64,000 nt of DNA. It comes from Phycisphaerae bacterium (GTDB lineage: Bacteria > Planctomycetota > Phycisphaerae > Sedimentisphaerales > UBA12454). Made by a program: the position numbers and the translations under genes. The stretch is from positions 124,001 to 188,000 of the forward strand of contig JBAZHC010000003.1 in assembly GCA_041652575.1 (NCBI GenBank). Reading direction: 5' to 3'. The notes beneath the pieces are model-generated. The model had not been told where the DNA came from. It was given only the letters and a program-made list of their open reading frames with translations, and did not search any database. Each line of letters opens with the position of its first letter. Positions within the stretch are counted from its first letter, which is position 1. Of the stretch, positions 17,333 through 27,012 are shown one piece after another.

Positions 17333-18070
17333 ATGACACATTTAAGCGTAAATCTGAATAAAATCGCCCTTGTTCGCAACTCACGAGCGCTTGGCATACC
17401 GAGCGTTACGAAGGCGGCAAAGACCTGCATCGCGGCCGGTGCCTATGGAATAACAGTCCATCCGCGGCCGGACGAGAGGCATATAAGATACTCCGATGTT
17501 TGTGAATTGAAACCAATCGTAAGCAAGGTTGAATTCAATATCGAAGGTAATCCACTCGAAGGCAGATATATGGAAATAATGGCTCTAATCAAGCCGACGC
17601 AGGCGACACTTGTGCCGGATGTAATCGGCGCGGTAACGAGCGACCACGGCTGGGACTTGAATGAAGAAAATATAAAGAAACTATCGCCTGTTATAAATAA
17701 GCTTAGCGAACTTGGCATCAGGATAAGTCTTTTCGTTGACCCTGTGATTGAAATGGTAGAAAAGGCAAAGCAAATCGGGGCCGACAGAATTGAGCTTTAT
17801 ACCGAGCCGTTTGCCAGTGCCTTTGCGGAGAAAAAAAATCTCAGGGAACTTACCGCAAAATACGCGGCAGCGGCTAAAAAGGCTGCTGAAATAGGACTCG
17901 GCATAAATGCCGGTCACGATTTGAATCTTGATAATCTGGCGTTTTTCTGCGAAAATGTAAAGCCGGTGATGGAAGTCTCGATAGGACACGCTCTTATATC
18001 GGATGCGATTGATATGGGACTGGCTAATGCCGTCAAGGAGTACTGCAGAATACTTGAGAAAAGTGGATAG
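17333..18070 (+). CDS. pdxJ: Pyridoxine 5'-phosphate synthase
   Basis: Last step of the DXP-dependent vitamin B6 route: condenses 1-deoxyxylulose-5-P with 3-amino-2-oxopropyl phosphate. TIM-barrel motifs are GITVHPRPDERHIRYSDV (H43, H50), KVEFNIEGNP, NAGHDLNLDNL and VSIGHALISDA. The N-terminal motif is VNLNKIALVRNS, the Bacteroidota-like variant, instead of the proteobacterial VNIDHVATLRNA. 245 aa from this ATG; a TTG six codons upstream lies on the promoter and is rejected. Confidence 0.93.
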   Translation: MTHLSVNLNKIALVRNSRALGIPSVTKAAKTCIAAGAYGITVHPRPDERHIRYSDVCELKPIVSKVEFNIEGNPLEGRYMEIMALIKPTQATLVPDVIGAVTSDHGWDLNEENIKKLSPVINKLSELGIRISLFVDPVIEMVEKAKQIGADRIELYTEPFASAFAEKKNLRELTAKYAAAAKKAAEIGLGINAGHDLNLDNLAFFCENVKPVMEVSIGHALISDAIDMGLANAVKEYCRILEKSG

Positions 18071-18089
18071 TAAATTTAAGATGATGTTA

Positions 18090-18205
18090 TGGGTATAGGT
18101 ATCGGTAAGGTCGCGTTATCGTTATTCGTTGTTGTGTTTCGTTAACACCAGCACCACAACGAAACCGAAACACAAGACGTTACCATTACCCATACCGACA
18201 CCTAC
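18090..18205. repeat. Imperfect inverted repeat between pdxJ and dapA
   Basis: The left arm GGGTATAGGTATCGGTAA and the right arm, reversed, GTAGGTGTCGGTATGGGTAA are about 70% alike. The inner stretch repeats GTTGTGTTTCGTT-like words on both sides. It could fold as a long weak hairpin or be a decayed palindromic element. Confidence 0.4.
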
Positions 18206-18272
18206 AAATTTATTTTAAAAATGTTCAATATAAATAGTGTTAATTTACGGTTAAGAAGAATGGGAGATAAGA

Positions 18273-19145
18273 ATGTTTAGTGGAGCAATGGTAGCTTTAA
18301 TAACGCCGTTCGACGGCGGCCAGGTCGATTTCAATACTCTTGACGAACTTGTCCAGTTCCAGCTCAAAAGCGGTATAGACGGTATAGTGCCCTGCGGCAC
18401 AACAGGCGAATCGCCGACGCTGAGTCATACAGAACACAAACAGGTTATCGAACGCGTTGTGAAAACTGTCGGCGGAAAAGTACCCGTAATCGCGGGCACA
18501 GGCTCAAATAGTACGGCTGAGGCGATTGAGCTTACGGCATTTGCGAAAAAAGTCGGAGCCGATGCATCGCTGCAGGTAACGCCCTACTATAACAAACCGA
18601 CGCAGGAAGGTTTCTTCCAGCACTTTTCGGCGATAGCCGAAGAGGTCGATTTGCCTGTGGTTCTCTATAATATACCCGGCAGATGCGGAGCGGGAATGAC
18701 GCCTGAGACGATTGCCAGGCTGGCAAAAATCGAAAATATCGTCGCAGTAAAAGAAGCAACGGGACAGTTGGACTTTTCGAGCCAGATAGCGAACCTTTGT
18801 GATATTACAATTCTGTCCGGCGACGATTCGCTGACGCTGCCGATATGTTCGGTCGGCGGAAAAGGCGTAATCAGCGTTGTTGCCAATGTCGTGCCCGGCG
18901 ATGTGAAAGCTATGACGGATTTGATACTCGAAGGCGATTTCGTATCTGCAAGAAAATGGCACAATAAATTATTCAAACTTTCCAAAACGATGTTAAGTCT
19001 TGCGACAAATCCTATACCGGTAAAAGCCGCGATGGCGATGCTCGGCATGGCTTCGGAAGAGATGCGTCTGCCTATGACGCCGCTGGATGACTCGCAGAAA
19101 GAAACGCTGCGTAAACTGCTTAAAGATTACGGCCTGAACGCCTAA
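18273..19145 (+). CDS. dapA: 4-hydroxy-tetrahydrodipicolinate synthase
   Basis: Condenses pyruvate with aspartate semialdehyde in lysine and diaminopimelate synthesis. Schiff-base K160 (VAVKEATG), Y132 (VLYNIPGR), the GTTGES motif at 42-47 and R137 are all present. 290 aa is the usual length. The ribosome site GGGAGAT precedes the ATG. It stands alone between pdxJ and the ankyrin gene. Confidence 0.95.
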   Translation: MFSGAMVALITPFDGGQVDFNTLDELVQFQLKSGIDGIVPCGTTGESPTLSHTEHKQVIERVVKTVGGKVPVIAGTGSNSTAEAIELTAFAKKVGADASLQVTPYYNKPTQEGFFQHFSAIAEEVDLPVVLYNIPGRCGAGMTPETIARLAKIENIVAVKEATGQLDFSSQIANLCDITILSGDDSLTLPICSVGGKGVISVVANVVPGDVKAMTDLILEGDFVSARKWHNKLFKLSKTMLSLATNPIPVKAAMAMLGMASEEMRLPMTPLDDSQKETLRKLLKDYGLNA

Positions 19146-19197
19146 AATAAATTTCACTATAAAAATACTCAAAGGAAACAGTTTAAAGGAGAGTCTG

Positions 19198-22100
19198 ATG
19201 AAACGAATCCTGTTTTCCATAGTGTGTATTTCTATTGTTTCCGCTGCCTTTGCCGAACCAAATGTACCGGATATGAACACTCAATTAATCCAGGCTGCAA
19301 AAAAAGGCGACCTTGCGGCCGTACAAAATCTGCTGGATAGCGGTGCCGATGTAAACGCCAAAAGAAACATCGATGGTGTTACAGCCCTTATATGGGCGGC
19401 ATTGAACGGGCGTACGGAAGTCGTTAAACTTCTTTTGGAAAAAGGCGCTGATGTTAATGCCGTATCCGACAGCGGCCTGACCGCCCTGGATGCGGCAAAA
19501 ACTCAGGGCCATACTGACATTGTGCAAATACTAAAAAGACCAAACATGGCTATTCCTGTCACAAAAAATGTATCGGACTCGAACACTGAAAATTCTGCTC
19601 TGTACAAAGCGACCTATGAAGGCAATCTTGAAGAGGTTAAATCGCTTATTTCCAATGGCGCCGATGTCAATGCCAGATGGCCGAAGCGATTTGATTCTTC
19701 GCCGCTGCACTTTACTGTCAGTAAAGGGCATGAAAATATGCGCACATTGTTCGAAATTTCCGGGTTCAAGGCCGATGAGATAAAAGATAGAACAAAAGAT
19801 GTAAACTATCCCAGATTATATGCGGATATAGTCTCTTTGCTGATTGCCAACGGCGCAGATATCAATGCGAAAGATTCTTTCGGCTGGATGCCTCTGCATA
19901 CCGCAGCCCAATTCGGCTATTCAGATATGGTAAAACTGCTTGTTGCCAAAGGTGCAAAAATCGATGTTTTTACAGCTTCAGCGATTGGAGATATCAATGC
20001 CGTAAAAAGTTTCATAAATAAAGACCCAAACGAAATTAATTTCACAATAAATGGCTATACTCCGCTACATGCAGCCGCACAATGCGGTCGAATGGAAGTA
20101 GTACAATATTTAATTGAGAAAGGAGCTGATATCAATGCCGGGTATCCCCAAAAACCTACGCCATTATTTAGCGCAACGACTAAAGGTAATGTTGCTATTT
20201 TAGAATTACTTGCCAGCAAAGGAGCCAAATTAGACAGTGAAGAATTTCTCCCGTTGTTTGGCGCAATATGGGCACAAAATAAAGAAGCAATTGATTTTCT
20301 CATATCTAAAGGTGCAGATGTCAATGCCAAAGACAGCCGTGGAGCTACCGCCCTGATTATGGCAGCAGATATGGGCTACTATGATATTTGCGAATGTCTA
20401 ATTGCTAAGGGCGCTGATGTAAATGCAGAAGATAAAAATGGCGGAAATGTTGTAACATCTGCATATATGAAAGAACATTTGGATGTAGTCAAACTGCTGT
20501 TTGAAAAAGGAGCAGATGTCAATGAAAAATACAAAGACGGACAGACTGCGTTAATGGTAGCTTCTGAAGACGGGCACCCCGATATAGTAAAATTACTTAT
20601 AGAAAAAGGCACTGATATTAATACTAAAAACAACAATGGCAAAACAGCGTTAGATATAGCAAAAGAGAAAAACCATACCGACATCGTGCAAATACTTGAA
20701 AAAGCTTTAGAGGTTGATAAATTCCCGCTTTGTAATGCTGCTAATAGAGGTAATATAGAAAAAGTCAAAGAACTTATCGCAAAAGGATATAATGTTAACG
20801 AACGAGATGACGCCAACTGGACGCCTCTTCACAGGGCTATTCAATCAGGCAATAAAGAAATAGCAGCGATTCTTATAGCTAACGGCGCAGATGTAAATGC
20901 AGAAAATAACATCGGCGGTATTCCCATAATGCTGGCTGTCATACGAGATTATAACGACATATTTGAGATGCTCCTCGCAAAGGGGGCACAAAGAACGATT
21001 TATGTCGCAGCCGCACAGGGAGATATTGAGGAAGTTCGGGCATTGTTGAAAAAAGACCCAAACCTGATTAATACGCCGGCTAAGAATGATGGCTGGAGTG
21101 CACTGCACTGGGCGGCATATATGGGACATTGGGATATGATTAAGTTTCTTATTGAAAATGAAGCAGATACAAATATCCGCGCCATTAGAGAAAACAGCGG
21201 CGGCGAGGCTACTCCTTTATTCTGGGCTGTGCGTAAAGGCCGTTTGGATGCCGCAAAATTTCTCATTGACAAGGGCGCCGATGTTAAAATTAAAATAAAA
21301 GGTGGTTCAACAATCCTGCACTGCCCTGGGACCTTTGAAACTGCCAAATTGCTCGTTGACAATGGTGCTGACGTTAATGCGAAGGATGATCACGGAATGA
21401 CGCCGCTGCACAGCATCGCTGACAGAGGCGGCCTTTATGTAGTGCAGAATGTTCTTTTCTGGAACAATGGCGGTAACGCAAATACATGGAAAACGGATTA
21501 TGATAAATACCGTGATGCCGCGGAGAAGGTTACTGCCCAAATAGCAGCGATGTTAATAGCCAAAGGCGCTGATGTAAATGCAAAAGATGAAAAAGGCAAT
21601 ACGCCGCTTTCTAATGCCAAAGCGACAAATAATAAAGCCTTAATTGAATTGCTTGAAAAATATAATACGACCGCTGCAAGCGGAGAGCTATCGGCAGAAC
21701 AAACATTGGATTCATCCCTAAATATAGATTGCGGTATCTTATATTGTGCTCGCGATGAAAAAAATAATGTTTCGGATATTTTCATAGCTGACCCCAAACT
21801 GCACACAAAAATAAATCTGACTCGCGGCCGGCTTAAAACCGAAGGATGGAGTCAGCCATGGGAACCTGTAGGTTCTCCTGATGGACAAACTGTTGTGCTT
21901 CGCCAATTTAAGCGTCTTGATAATGGGAAAAAAATTGAAAACAGGATTTGGCTGCTCGATATGAAAGACCAGAGCCTGCAACAGGTGCCCGGCAATTTCG
22001 GTCGTGCAGGCGGGTTTGCATGGTCGCCGGACAGTTCTTCGTTTGCTTTTTACAATGAAAACGAAATCACCGTCTGCGACAAAAAAACACTCAACCTTAA

Positions 22101-23109
22101 AACCGTGGCGACTGAAGGCGATACGTTCTGTTGGTCGCCGGATGGTCAATGGCTGGCTTTCACGAAAAAAAATGAGAATACTTATGCGCTGCAACTGACA
22201 TCACAGAAAAATAATGAAAAAAAACAGGTAACTACCGGCCTTGATACAGATAATATCTGTTGGTGCCCGGATTCCCAAAAGCTTGCTATTATAAAAAATA
22301 GTCAACTTTCCATAGTATTATTGAATGGTGAGATTCAAAAGCAGTATGGCCAGGCCAGCAATATCTATAGCTGGTCACATAATGGAGCATACATTGCTTA
22401 TGGAACAAAAATATCTGAAAAACAAAGAAGCTTACGGATACTGTCATTGGCGGATGAACAAAAAATGCAAATCGACTTTCCCGGCGATAATTCAAACGGT
22501 ATCTGGTCGCCTGAAAGCGATTTGCTCGCGTTCTGGAACATGATGGGAAGCGATACAACTTTGATGATCGTCGGACCTGATGGCAAAAATACTCAAAAAG
22601 TAGATTCACCGCATTTGTCAGGTTTTATGCCGCCTTCGTGGCTTCCTGTTCGGCAAACTAAACAGGGATATCAGGACGAAAACAAAATAAAGATCCCTGC
22701 CGTGAACGAACCCGGTTCACCCAACAGCATAACATTCAAGTCCGTCGAACCGGCTCCTAACGCCTTCGATGCGTGGTGCCTTGAAGGAATGATACCTATC
22801 GGAGACGCCAACGCAGTGTTTTGGTATGTTGTTATCCAGCCGGATGGTCAGGAGTGCGAAAGACGAGATTTCCCCAAATCGGCCGTGAACAGGTATTATA
22901 AATCGTACTTCAAGCCCGGCTCTTCAAAATGTACCCCTCGCGTTTTTTACAATAAGTCTATAAAAGTTTGTGTTCGAGCTGACAAAGACAGCGTTGTTTT
23001 CGAACAATCAGATATTGATTTTTTTAAATTCCAATTTTTCAAAAAAAATGCCGCTGGCCAGATAGACTGGAATCCATTTAAAACAATCAACGCAGTCCTT
23101 GAGCCATAA
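19198..23109 (+). CDS. Giant exported ankyrin-repeat protein with TolB-like propeller
   Basis: 1303 residues with a signal peptide (ILFSIVCISIVSAAFA). Residues about 25-500 and 505-810 form two blocks of ankyrin repeats of the GADVNAKD...TPLHxAA type, some degenerate. Around 830-1150 there are WSPDGQWLAF / WSPDSSSFAF / WCPDSQKLAI blades, a TolB/PD40 beta-propeller. The last 150 residues (VEPAPNAFDAWCLEG...KPGSSKCTPRVFYN) are a unique Cys-containing tail. The ankyrin scaffold is probably periplasmic or surface-exposed and binds proteins; partner unknown. AAAGGAG precedes the ATG. Confidence 0.8.
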   Translation: MKRILFSIVCISIVSAAFAEPNVPDMNTQLIQAAKKGDLAAVQNLLDSGADVNAKRNIDGVTALIWAALNGRTEVVKLLLEKGADVNAVSDSGLTALDAAKTQGHTDIVQILKRPNMAIPVTKNVSDSNTENSALYKATYEGNLEEVKSLISNGADVNARWPKRFDSSPLHFTVSKGHENMRTLFEISGFKADEIKDRTKDVNYPRLYADIVSLLIANGADINAKDSFGWMPLHTAAQFGYSDMVKLLVAKGAKIDVFTASAIGDINAVKSFINKDPNEINFTINGYTPLHAAAQCGRMEVVQYLIEKGADINAGYPQKPTPLFSATTKGNVAILELLASKGAKLDSEEFLPLFGAIWAQNKEAIDFLISKGADVNAKDSRGATALIMAADMGYYDICECLIAKGADVNAEDKNGGNVVTSAYMKEHLDVVKLLFEKGADVNEKYKDGQTALMVASEDGHPDIVKLLIEKGTDINTKNNNGKTALDIAKEKNHTDIVQILEKALEVDKFPLCNAANRGNIEKVKELIAKGYNVNERDDANWTPLHRAIQSGNKEIAAILIANGADVNAENNIGGIPIMLAVIRDYNDIFEMLLAKGAQRTIYVAAAQGDIEEVRALLKKDPNLINTPAKNDGWSALHWAAYMGHWDMIKFLIENEADTNIRAIRENSGGEATPLFWAVRKGRLDAAKFLIDKGADVKIKIKGGSTILHCPGTFETAKLLVDNGADVNAKDDHGMTPLHSIADRGGLYVVQNVLFWNNGGNANTWKTDYDKYRDAAEKVTAQIAAMLIAKGADVNAKDEKGNTPLSNAKATNNKALIELLEKYNTTAASGELSAEQTLDSSLNIDCGILYCARDEKNNVSDIFIADPKLHTKINLTRGRLKTEGWSQPWEPVGSPDGQTVVLRQFKRLDNGKKIENRIWLLDMKDQSLQQVPGNFGRAGGFAWSPDSSSFAFYNENEITVCDKKTLNLKTVATEGDTFCWSPDGQWLAFTKKNENTYALQLTSQKNNEKKQVTTGLDTDNICWCPDSQKLAIIKNSQLSIVLLNGEIQKQYGQASNIYSWSHNGAYIAYGTKISEKQRSLRILSLADEQKMQIDFPGDNSNGIWSPESDLLAFWNMMGSDTTLMIVGPDGKNTQKVDSPHLSGFMPPSWLPVRQTKQGYQDENKIKIPAVNEPGSPNSITFKSVEPAPNAFDAWCLEGMIPIGDANAVFWYVVIQPDGQECERRDFPKSAVNRYYKSYFKPGSSKCTPRVFYNKSIKVCVRADKDSVVFEQSDIDFFKFQFFKKNAAGQIDWNPFKTINAVLEP

Positions 23110-23119
23110 AACGGAGATA

Positions 23120-24190
23120 TTATTTCGCCTTTTCCTGTTCGTAGTTTACCGCTCGAATAGGATAAGGAATTATTATTCCTTCTTTGGCATATCTCTCATG
23201 CAGTCTCTTCACGAATTCGTGCTTAATTATATACTGGTTCACAAACTCGCTGGTCCTGAGGATTACTGTAAAGTTTACACTGAAATCGGCGAATGTATGA
23301 TACCTGATAAACGGCTGGAAATCCGGAACCCCTCCGGCGACTTCCTTCATTACTTCTTTGCCGACTTCGCAGGTAACGGCCTCGACTTTCTTTAAATCGC
23401 TGTCATAATGCACGCCAACATTTACCAATACCGCCATTTCCTTGTCCGGCATACAATAGTTTGTAGCGATGGCCTTGGTCAATCTCTCGTTTGGAATCAG
23501 AATCACGTTGTTGGGCAGCGTTCTTATCTTGGTCGCACGCCACGTAATATCGATGACATATCCTTCTTCACCTGTATCCAGCTTGACGTAGTCGCCGACT
23601 CTGATTTGCCTGCTCATAGTAATATAAAAACCTGCAAAGACGTTCCCGAGCGTATCCTGAAGGGCTAAAGCTACTGCTAAGCCGCCTACGCCCAAAGTGG
23701 CGAGAATCGGCGTTATGGAATAACCAAGTGTATCTATGATAATCAGAATTCCAACCGCGAAAATCGCAACGCGGGCGATGTTTTCGGTCAGTGAGGTCAT
23801 AGGCATAACCGATTCGAACTTATTCGAATACGCCTTTATCACTGCCGTTGATAAGCTAATCGTTACCAGGATTACAGAAAAAATACCCAGCGACAGAAGA
23901 ATCTTGCCGGCAATATGAACCACATTCTCCGGCAGATGCGAAAATTCCATCGCAATATAAATACCCAGCATTAGAAACCATATTATGAACGGACCTTTTA
24001 CAGAGGAAATTACCGCGCCGTTGATTTTCAGTTTGGATTTCATCGACCATCGCACAAACCGTGAGAACAGGACCCCTCGGATGAGATATCCGATTATAAG
24101 AGTTACAAGCACAATTGCCGCGGGTATCGCTATTTCGAAAAGAAATTGTCTCAGATGGTTATCTGCCTTTAAAAACGTATCACTAAACAT
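23120..24190 (-). CDS. mscS: Small-conductance mechanosensitive channel (MscS family)
   Basis: An inner-membrane tension-gated channel, 356 aa. Several hydrophobic helices precede the pore-lining TM3 (ILATLGVGGLAVALALQDTLGN), then the MscS beta domain starts at FAGFYITMSRQIRVGDYVKL. The C-terminal alpha/beta domain follows. AAGGAA ribosome site. It lies 39 bp after the glycosyltransferase gene. The N-terminal part is longer than in E. coli MscS. Confidence 0.92.
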   Translation of the reverse strand: MFSDTFLKADNHLRQFLFEIAIPAAIVLVTLIIGYLIRGVLFSRFVRWSMKSKLKINGAVISSVKGPFIIWFLMLGIYIAMEFSHLPENVVHIAGKILLSLGIFSVILVTISLSTAVIKAYSNKFESVMPMTSLTENIARVAIFAVGILIIIDTLGYSITPILATLGVGGLAVALALQDTLGNVFAGFYITMSRQIRVGDYVKLDTGEEGYVIDITWRATKIRTLPNNVILIPNERLTKAIATNYCMPDKEMAVLVNVGVHYDSDLKKVEAVTCEVGKEVMKEVAGGVPDFQPFIRYHTFADFSVNFTVILRTSEFVNQYIIKHEFVKRLHERYAKEGIIIPYPIRAVNYEQEKAK

Positions 24191-24229
24191 GGTAATTCCT
24201 TATTACAAGTTTTCTGCTGTTTTTCTGCT

Positions 24230-25330
24230 TTAGGACGATTTTGCTTCCGAATAAATTTTCAGCAGGTCATTTATCATTGAACTTACGGAATTATTACTGC
24301 GCAGATAATTCTGGGCGGCAGAGGCTGTCGATTGGGCCAAAGCCCTGTCGTCGAGAAGTTTGCCAAGCGATGAATAAATACTTAACTCATCGCTGCCGTC
24401 AAATAAAACAGCGGCAGAACTATCCTGCAGAAACTCCTCAACATTATTTTTGTCGGCAGCTATCGCAAGTCCCGCACCGGCGGCTTCAATCACCGCAGGG
24501 TCGAATTCGCTCAAACGGCAGGAATGAATGAATATATCACAACCGCGAAAAACGGCACGTAAAGGCCTGATTAACGGCGTAATGCTGACCGTCTGAACAA
24601 GACCTGTCGATTTTACAAAAGCACGAATTCGGCCTTCGGCCCGCCCCTGCCCCATAAAAATCACAACAAACTCGTAGCCGTCGACTGACAAGTGCCTGAT
24701 TGCACCGAGCAGCGGTTCGTAATCACTGAATTTATCGAAGGGGCCGAGAACTATCATGCTCGGCAATCTTTCAGGTTTTGAGAAACAGACGCATCTCTCA
24801 TCGGCGAATGTACCGATATTCACCTGTGATATTTTTTCTCGCGGAAGACCACTTTGTTCCAACCGTCCGGCAACACGGCCTGACGGAACAATAATCCGCT
24901 CAAAACCTTTTTTTATAATCATTTTCGCAGGAAAACCTATATGGCAGGAATTTATGGTAATTACAGCCGGTATATCAAAATGTTCGGCAAGCCATTTGGC
25001 AAGCAATACCTTCGACGTGCCGTAACAGTGAATTATGTCAGGCTTGATTTTTTCAATACGCTCAATCAGTCTCCTGCGGTTCTGCATAAAAAACAATGGA
25101 AATCTCAGCGCCGGATGCTCGACTACCCCGACACCGGGAAAAAGAAAAGATTCAATATCACTGGCAGGCGGAACAACTATCGCGGAAATTATGCCCTGAG
25201 CTTCAAAACCAAAAAGCAAATGCCGAACTGACGAACAATACTGTCTGATAGTATTGATATCGGAAATTATCAACGGACGAATAGTTCCGGCTTCGCTTTG
25301 GCTTTCTGTTATTGTTTCGTTTTGCAGCAT
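24230..25330 (-). CDS. Glycosyltransferase, GT-B fold (group 1/GT4-like)
   Basis: 366 aa with two Rossmann halves. The N-terminal half contains KPDIIHCYGTSKVLLAKWLA, and the C-terminal half has the GT4-like SEFDPAVIEAAGAGLAIA (family pattern E-F-x7-E-A-x-A-x-G). It probably transfers a sugar from a nucleotide donor to a lipid or polysaccharide on the cytoplasmic side. It begins 3 bp after panB, so translation is probably coupled. Donor and acceptor are unknown. Confidence 0.8.
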   Translation of the reverse strand: MLQNETITESQSEAGTIRPLIISDINTIRQYCSSVRHLLFGFEAQGIISAIVVPPASDIESFLFPGVGVVEHPALRFPLFFMQNRRRLIERIEKIKPDIIHCYGTSKVLLAKWLAEHFDIPAVITINSCHIGFPAKMIIKKGFERIIVPSGRVAGRLEQSGLPREKISQVNIGTFADERCVCFSKPERLPSMIVLGPFDKFSDYEPLLGAIRHLSVDGYEFVVIFMGQGRAEGRIRAFVKSTGLVQTVSITPLIRPLRAVFRGCDIFIHSCRLSEFDPAVIEAAGAGLAIAADKNNVEEFLQDSSAAVLFDGSDELSIYSSLGKLLDDRALAQSTASAAQNYLRSNNSVSSMINDLLKIYSEAKSS

Positions 25331-25333
25331 AAA

Positions 25334-26161
25334 TCAGCTTATCATCTTTTCAAGTTTTTCGTATTCGCCGCTTTTCATATGGTAACTGTGTGAATCGTCG
25401 GGGAAAACGCCCTGCTTAATCTGCCTGTCATACAGAGCAATCGCTTCGATAGTTGCTTTGCCGATATCCGCAAAACTTTTTGAAAACTTCGGCATCGTCC
25501 CGTCTTTAAGATTCAAAATATCCGGCAGAACCAGAACCTGTCCGTCGCAGTCCGGCCCTGAACCGCAGCTTATCACCGGAATCGGCAGTTTCTCTGTAAT
25601 TATTTTCGCCGCCTCTCTGGCGGTACCTTCCAGCAAAAGCATTAAAGCTCCTGTTTGATACATCTGCTCGGCAAGTGCGATAATTCCCGCAGCCACCTCG
25701 GCTGTCGTACCCTCCGCCTTATAACTGCCCGTCTGCGGCCTTATGCCGAGATGAGGCATAACAGCAATACCGGCATCGACGACGGCCTTAATCGTATCGA
25801 GATGAGCCTGGACTATCTCGATTTTTACGATATCGGCGCCGCATTCCTGAACAAATCTCTTGGCATTTTTTACCGTTTCAGCAGTGCCTGTTTTACAGCC
25901 CTCGAAAGGCATATCCGCTACCAGCAGCAAATCCGGTGCGGCACGTCTGATTCCGGCGGTTATAGCCGCCATAAAATCCATCGTTACCGGCAAAGTGCTG
26001 TCAAAACCGAGTATAAATTGCGATGCTGAATCACCTGCCAGCAGAACATCTACGCCTGCAGCGGCGACAAGCTTTGCGCTGGTATAGTCATAACAGCTTA
26101 CCGCGGAAAACTTCAGCCCTTGCGCTTTGGCCTTACATAATGTCGAAATGGTTATCTTCAT
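25334..26161 (-). CDS. panB: 3-methyl-2-oxobutanoate hydroxymethyltransferase
   Basis: First committed step of pantothenate synthesis: transfers a hydroxymethyl group from methylene-THF to ketoisovalerate. Motifs: VSCYDYTSAKLVAAAGVD, LLAGDSAS, VADMPF, VKIE and AVMPHLGIRPQT. The Mg2+ and substrate residues (D in AGDS, D in ADMP, K/E in VKIE) are intact. I start at MKITISTLCK; the 29-residue upstream extension is not family-like. The usual panC/panD are not nearby. Confidence 0.92.
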   Translation of the reverse strand: MKITISTLCKAKAQGLKFSAVSCYDYTSAKLVAAAGVDVLLAGDSASQFILGFDSTLPVTMDFMAAITAGIRRAAPDLLLVADMPFEGCKTGTAETVKNAKRFVQECGADIVKIEIVQAHLDTIKAVVDAGIAVMPHLGIRPQTGSYKAEGTTAEVAAGIIALAEQMYQTGALMLLLEGTAREAAKIITEKLPIPVISCGSGPDCDGQVLVLPDILNLKDGTMPKFSKSFADIGKATIEAIALYDRQIKQGVFPDDSHSYHMKSGEYEKLEKMIS

Positions 26162-26414
26162 ATATACACTTTTACATAATAGGTTTAGATAACTTAAGGA
26201 TATGTAAGAAAAAGGCTGTTGGCAAGCAGATTTTATAGGTCCATACACGCATTCAGCAAACTATCCGGATAAAAAAGTGAATTATGCCAAAAAATTACAA
26301 AAATTACTTGATTTAACCAAGCAGATAGTCATAATTCCCTAAATAATTTTGGGATATCAAACCGAACCTTAATGTTCGGCATACATGAGCTTTTCATCAC
26401 CCTCCTCCGAAGCC
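26162..26414. other. Gene-free stretch upstream of panB
   Basis: No convincing gene. A small perfect hairpin CCGAAC-CTTAAT-GTTCGG lies at 26362-26379. The panB promoter should be in the first 100 bases, but I see no clear hexamer pair. Confidence 0.4.
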
Positions 26415-26499
26415 AGGCTCTTTTTATTGGGGTCTGGCTTTCTTGATAAAATCAATTGACAAAATAGACAATACGGGAGACTTGGACGAAATCCTATTT
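26415..26499 (+). repeat. Duplicated 85-bp leader element, copy A
   Basis: Co-linear with 27535-27619. The best-matching core is GATAAAATCAATTGACAAAA followed by TAGACAATACGGGAGACTT and GGACGAAATCC. It includes TTGACA and a small GGA-CGAAA-TCC stem-loop that is also possible in copy B. It lies 67 bp upstream of a doubtful small gene. Confidence 0.65.
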
Positions 26500-26565
26500 G
26501 AGAGATTTAATCGGCACAATGCGGCACATTGACTTTGTTAAGTCTTTAATATATAATATATTTAT

Positions 26566-26892
26566 ATGAAAAAAGTAATAAAAGTCATAATTTTTATGTT
26601 TTTGATTTGTGGTTTTCTTTTCGGAAATACCTCATCCGTACCACAATATTCTAACCATTCAAATCCATCTTATATATATACGCCGCAATCTGATGGGACT
26701 CTACCTGTAATACTGACATCAAAGAATCGACACGATAACCATTTCGACAGATACCGCCTCGCCGACATTTCGACCGTTAATTTTATCGGCAAAGTATCTC
26801 TTAAATTGCTGTGGTATTCTGATAATGATAGCGGCTGCAATAATCAGTGCCGGAAAAGTCTCTTTTACCAAGACTGTCTGCTTCAAATTTAA
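26566..26892 (+). CDS. Doubtful small exported protein
   Basis: 108 codons start with a plausible signal peptide (IIFMFLICGFLFGNTSSV), but the second half (HFDRYRLADIS...SGCNNQCRK) looks like antisense translation. On the minus strand at roughly 26717-26890 an open frame encodes a one-helix peptide (ETFPALIIAAAIIIRI) with GGAG upstream of a TTG. Either, or neither, may be real. No ribosome site precedes the plus-strand ATG. Confidence 0.3.
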   Translation: MKKVIKVIIFMFLICGFLFGNTSSVPQYSNHSNPSYIYTPQSDGTLPVILTSKNRHDNHFDRYRLADISTVNFIGKVSLKLLWYSDNDSGCNNQCRKSLFYQDCLLQI

Positions 26893-27012
26893 TCACTCCA
26901 TTTTTTCTAAAACACAGTTATATGCTAAAATCGTCCCTTAGGGCAATACTCTGCTCCGGGCGGCGAATTATTAAAATGCGTCTGACTAAAATAGAAATAT
27001 GGAGTGAAATAT

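Noticed and set aside
18090..18205. Inverted repeat before dapA as a lysine riboswitch
   Set aside because: No lysine-aptamer conserved core is visible and the arms look like a decayed repeat.
26509..26535. Possible sigma-54 promoter (CGGCACAATGCGGCAC)
   Set aside because: No GC at the -12 position with proper spacing and the -24 half starts C instead of T.
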